Assembly: GCA_003224075.1 (NCBI GenBank)
Contig: QHYF01000002.1
Span: 1-16,473, forward strand
Direction: 5' to 3'
From: Acidobacteriota bacterium
GTDB lineage: Bacteria > Acidobacteriota > Terriglobia > Acidiferrales > UBA7541
Length of the DNA: 16,473 bases
This document shows positions 14,432-16,473 of this stretch, piece after piece (the stretch's first letter is position 1; each line of letters starts with the position of its first letter). The notes below the pieces were generated by a model. The model was not told where the DNA came from and ran no database searches. It saw only the letters and a program-made list of their open reading frames with translations. Made by a program: the position numbers and the translations under genes.

Positions 14432-14627
14432 CCGTCTCCTTCATCCAAAACCTTAGGCTACCACGGTGCGGCTGCAGCCTCAGCGAATCGCGGTTGACCT
14501 TCTATCTGCCAAGCTCCTGGATGTTGCGACCTGTGCCCACAAAATGCTAGCCAAATAAGACCAAAATTGTCGTAGTATAAGCTGAACGAAATACGGGGTT
14601 TGTTGGTTAAATGGACAAAGGTTCTGG

Positions 14628-14656
14628 TTGACTTGGGGTGCGATAGGGGATATAGT
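14628..14656 (+). promoter_or_regulatory. Sigma-70-type promoter of the iscR-iscS operon
   Basis: TTGACT at 14628-14633 and TATAGT at 14651-14656 are separated by exactly 17 bases. Each hexamer differs from the bacterial consensus at one position. Transcription should start near 14663, leaving a leader of about 50 bases before the regulator's ATG at 14715. The IscR-like palindrome begins three bases after the -10 element. Confidence 0.82.
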
Positions 14657-14658
14657 GT

Positions 14659-14683
14659 ATGTGCGACTGATTTAGTCGTATAT
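14659..14683 (+). promoter_or_regulatory. IscR-type (Rrf2) operator
   Basis: CGACT (14664-14668) and AGTCG (14674-14678) are perfect inverted half-sites, five bases apart, with AT-rich centre GATTT and outer TAT at 14681-14683. This fits the E. coli IscR type 1 pattern (YGACT, five mostly A/T bases, AGTCR, with ATA/TAT flanks), which is bound by the [2Fe-2S] form. It overlaps the predicted transcription start, the expected place for repression. Because the Rrf2 gene follows directly, autorepression by its product is the natural reading. Confidence 0.78.
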
Positions 14684-14714
14684 CCATAGAGAATCGAGAA
14701 AGCCTTCAGAACTG

Positions 14715-15152
14715 ATGTTTAAGCTTTCCAAGAAAGCCGATTATGGGCTGATTGCCGTCAAGCACCTGGCCATACACCGCCAGCAGCACGCCTGTAGCGC
14801 CAGCGAGATCGCCGAGGAATACGGCATCTCCGCAACGCTCATGGCCAAGGTGCTGCAAAAGCTGGCGCATCGTTCGCTGGTCGCCGCGAAGCACGGTTCC
14901 AGTGGCGGCTATCAGCTGGCGAAGGATCCGTCACAGATCAGCGCCCTGGATGTGATCTCGGCTATCGATGGGCCCGTGCTGATTACGTCGTGCGTGACGA
15001 GTCACGGGAATTGCGATGCCACGGAGAAGTGCTCTGTCAAGGAGCCCTTGCGCCGGGTCAATGAAAGCATTTTGAATGTGCTGAGCGCGGTCACGATTTC
15101 GCAGATGAGCGAAGACCCGCAGGAGCGGTCGCTCGTAGCATTGCGGACTTAG
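14715..15152 (+). CDS. iscR: IscR-like Rrf2-family Fe-S-sensing regulator
   Basis: A 145-residue Rrf2-family repressor. The N-terminal winged helix (about 1-75) shows LSKKADYGLIAVKHLA, the recognition helix region SASEIAEEYGISATLMAKVLQKL, and the wing HGSSGGYQLAKDP. The cluster-binding loop has Cys93, Cys100 and Cys106 (C-x6-C-x5-C), compared with C-x5-C-x5-C in E. coli IscR. The position of the fourth E. coli ligand (His107, three after the last Cys) is Lys109 here, so the fourth ligand must differ. The gene sits 19 bases before iscS and behind a promoter with an IscR-type operator, which supports the name and Fe-S-dependent autoregulation. The start ATG 14715 has only a weak ribosome binding site. 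Confidence 0.88.
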   Translation: MFKLSKKADYGLIAVKHLAIHRQQHACSASEIAEEYGISATLMAKVLQKLAHRSLVAAKHGSSGGYQLAKDPSQISALDVISAIDGPVLITSCVTSHGNCDATEKCSVKEPLRRVNESILNVLSAVTISQMSEDPQERSLVALRT

Positions 15153-15171
15153 ACTGAGGAGATAAAGGGAC

Positions 15172-16392
15172 ATGGCTGTCAAGCTGCCGATCTACATGGA
15201 CAATCACGCGACCACGCCGGTCGATCCACGCGTCATCGAGACGATGCTGCCGTATTTCACCGAGAAATTCGGCAACGCCGCGAGCCGCAACCACTCCTTT
15301 GGCTGGGCCGGGGAAGAAGCCGTCGAAAACGCCCGCGCCCAGGTTGCCGCGCTGATCAACGCCACGCCCAAGGAGATCATCTTTACCAGCGGCGCCACCG
15401 AATCCGACAACCTGATGATCAAGGGCATCGCGGAGATGTTCCGCGAAAAGGGCAACCACATCATCACCCAGGCCATCGAGCACAAGGCCGTGCTGGATAC
15501 TTGCAAGAACCTTGAGAAGCACGGCTTCGAGGTTACCTATCTGCCGGTGCAGCGCGACGGCCGCATCAGCCTGGACGACCTGAAAGCGGCGATTACCCCG
15601 AAGACGATTCTGATCACCATCATGTACGCCAACAACGAAATCGGGGTGATCAATCCCATCGCGGAAATCGGCAAGATTACCAAAGAACACGGCATTTTCT
15701 TTGCTGTGGACGGCGTCCAGGCGGTGGGCAAGGTTCCAGTCGACGTCCAGAAGGATAATATCGATCTGCTGGCCATCAGCGCTCACAAGATTTATGGACC
15801 CAAGGGGGTCGGCGCTTTGTACGTCCGCCGCCGCAATCCGCGCGTGCAGCTTTCCGCCATCATTGATGGCGGCGGTCACGAGCGCGGGATGCGTTCCGGC
15901 ACGCTGAACGTGCCCGGCATCGTTGGTCTCGGCAAGGCCTGCGAAGTCGCGCAGAAAGAGATGCCGGAGGAAGGTGCGCGGCTGCGTGCCCTGCGTGATC
16001 GCCTCAAGGCCGGCCTGGAGGCCAAGCTTGATGAGGTCTACGTCAATGGCTCGATGGAGCACCGGTTGCCGAACAACCTAAACATGAGCTTCGCCTACGT
16101 TGAAGGCGAATCGCTCCTCATGGGGATAAACGATATTGCGGTATCGAGCGGTTCCGCCTGTACCTCGGCAACCCTCGAACCCAGTTACGTACTCAAAGCA
16201 TTAGGTGTCGGCGAAGACCTCGCCCACACCTCGATTCGATTCGGCCTCGGCCGTTTCAATACCCAGGAGGAAGTCGACTACGTCATTGAAAAGATGATTC
16301 AGGTCGTCACCAAGCTGCGGGAACTGTCCCCGCTTTACGAAATGGCCAAGGAAGGCATCGATATCTCGAAAATGAAATGGCAAACCGCCTAA
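15172..16392 (+). CDS. iscS: Cysteine desulfurase
   Basis: PLP-dependent enzyme that takes sulphur from L-cysteine and supplies it as persulphide for Fe-S cluster assembly and other thiolation. The 406-residue length matches IscS. Features: IYMDNHATTPVDPRV at the start, TSGATESDNLMI, EHKAVLDTC with His104, FAVDGVQAVGK with the PLP-contacting Asp and Gln, SAHKIYGPKG with PLP-lysine Lys206, HERGMRSGTLNVPGIVG, and the mobile loop SSGSACTSATLEPSYVL with catalytic Cys330. The long SSGSACTS loop places it in the IscS/NifS group I rather than the SufS group. GAGGA and AAAGGG precede ATG 15172. It is co-directional with iscR, 19 bases away, and probably under the same promoter and operator. Confidence 0.96.
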   Translation: MAVKLPIYMDNHATTPVDPRVIETMLPYFTEKFGNAASRNHSFGWAGEEAVENARAQVAALINATPKEIIFTSGATESDNLMIKGIAEMFREKGNHIITQAIEHKAVLDTCKNLEKHGFEVTYLPVQRDGRISLDDLKAAITPKTILITIMYANNEIGVINPIAEIGKITKEHGIFFAVDGVQAVGKVPVDVQKDNIDLLAISAHKIYGPKGVGALYVRRRNPRVQLSAIIDGGGHERGMRSGTLNVPGIVGLGKACEVAQKEMPEEGARLRALRDRLKAGLEAKLDEVYVNGSMEHRLPNNLNMSFAYVEGESLLMGINDIAVSSGSACTSATLEPSYVLKALGVGEDLAHTSIRFGLGRFNTQEEVDYVIEKMIQVVTKLRELSPLYEMAKEGIDISKMKWQTA

Positions 16393-16410
16393 AGGACTGA
16401 AAGACACAAC

Positions 16411-16473
16411 ATGGCTAGTGAAGGAACAATCCAAATCCACCGCTCGATCGGCGGCACCGGCGCTGCGTTTCGC
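16411..16473 (+). CDS. Start of an unidentified third gene of the isc operon (partial)
   Basis: An open frame from ATG 16411 runs to the window edge (21 codons) and begins MASEGTIQIHRSIGGTGAAF. It lies 18 bases after the iscS stop on the same strand, with a weak AAGGA upstream. In most isc operons this position is held by the scaffold iscU, whose N-terminus usually contains an HYxNPRN-like segment; that is not visible here. The fragment is too short to name a family. It could equally be a chance frame, but position and spacing favour a real gene. Confidence 0.5.
   Translation, partial: MASEGTIQIHRSIGGTGAAFR

Noticed and set aside
15091..16062. A 323-codon open frame on the minus strand opposite iscR/iscS
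   Set aside because: It lies almost wholly opposite a textbook cysteine desulfurase. Its composition (runs of Leu, Asp, His, Val) is what the complement of a GC-rich gene gives, and no domain is recognisable.

Overview
The window looks like chromosomal DNA from a Gram-negative-type heterotrophic bacterium. GC content is moderately high (high 50s percent by eye), spacers are short, and GTG starts occur. My best guess is Acidobacteriota (class Terriglobia/Acidobacteriia). That guess rests on overall gene style and neighbourhoods, not on a marker gene, so it is tentative. No rRNA, tRNA, CRISPR array, phage gene, transposase or insertion sequence was seen, and no gene-free stretch exceeds 300 bases.

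Region 1 (1-2450, + strand) is a three-gene acyl-CoA module: the C-terminal part of a thiolase, a 3-hydroxybutyryl-CoA dehydrogenase and an enoyl-CoA hydratase. Together they interconvert acetyl-CoA/acetoacetyl-CoA, 3-hydroxybutyryl-CoA and crotonyl-CoA (beta-oxidation or butanoate metabolism). Region 2 (2508-3434, +) holds ribH (lumazine synthase) and nusB. ribH has lost the equivalent of about ten bases near its 3' end. It therefore reads through, in frame, into nusB and produces one open frame of 308 codons. Region 3 (3568-4218, +) encodes a secreted protein made almost wholly of 25 seven-residue Asp/Lys/Arg-rich repeats. A terminator shared with the convergent cluster follows it.

Region 4 (4293-11079, - strand, read right to left) carries coaD, a class I aminotransferase, manA, manC, a phosphohexomutase, a small cupin and a PhzF-family protein. 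From the aminotransferase onward the genes are tightly packed (3, 16, 61, 8 and about 38 bases apart). The middle three make a complete route from fructose-6-phosphate to GDP-mannose. Region 5 has a secreted GH20 beta-N-acetylhexosaminidase (11292-13382, +) convergent with a secreted calcineurin-like phosphatase (13424-14431, -). Both are probably scavenging enzymes.

Region 6 (14628-16473, +) is an Isc-type iron-sulphur locus. A near-consensus sigma-70 promoter is overlapped by a palindrome very like an IscR type 1 operator. It is followed by an IscR-like Rrf2 regulator, the cysteine desulfurase IscS and the first 21 codons of a third gene that does not look like IscU.

Most noteworthy are the ribH lesion that creates a RibH-NusB fusion frame, the heptad-repeat secreted protein, and the self-regulating iscR promoter with an atypical cluster-ligand pattern in the regulator.
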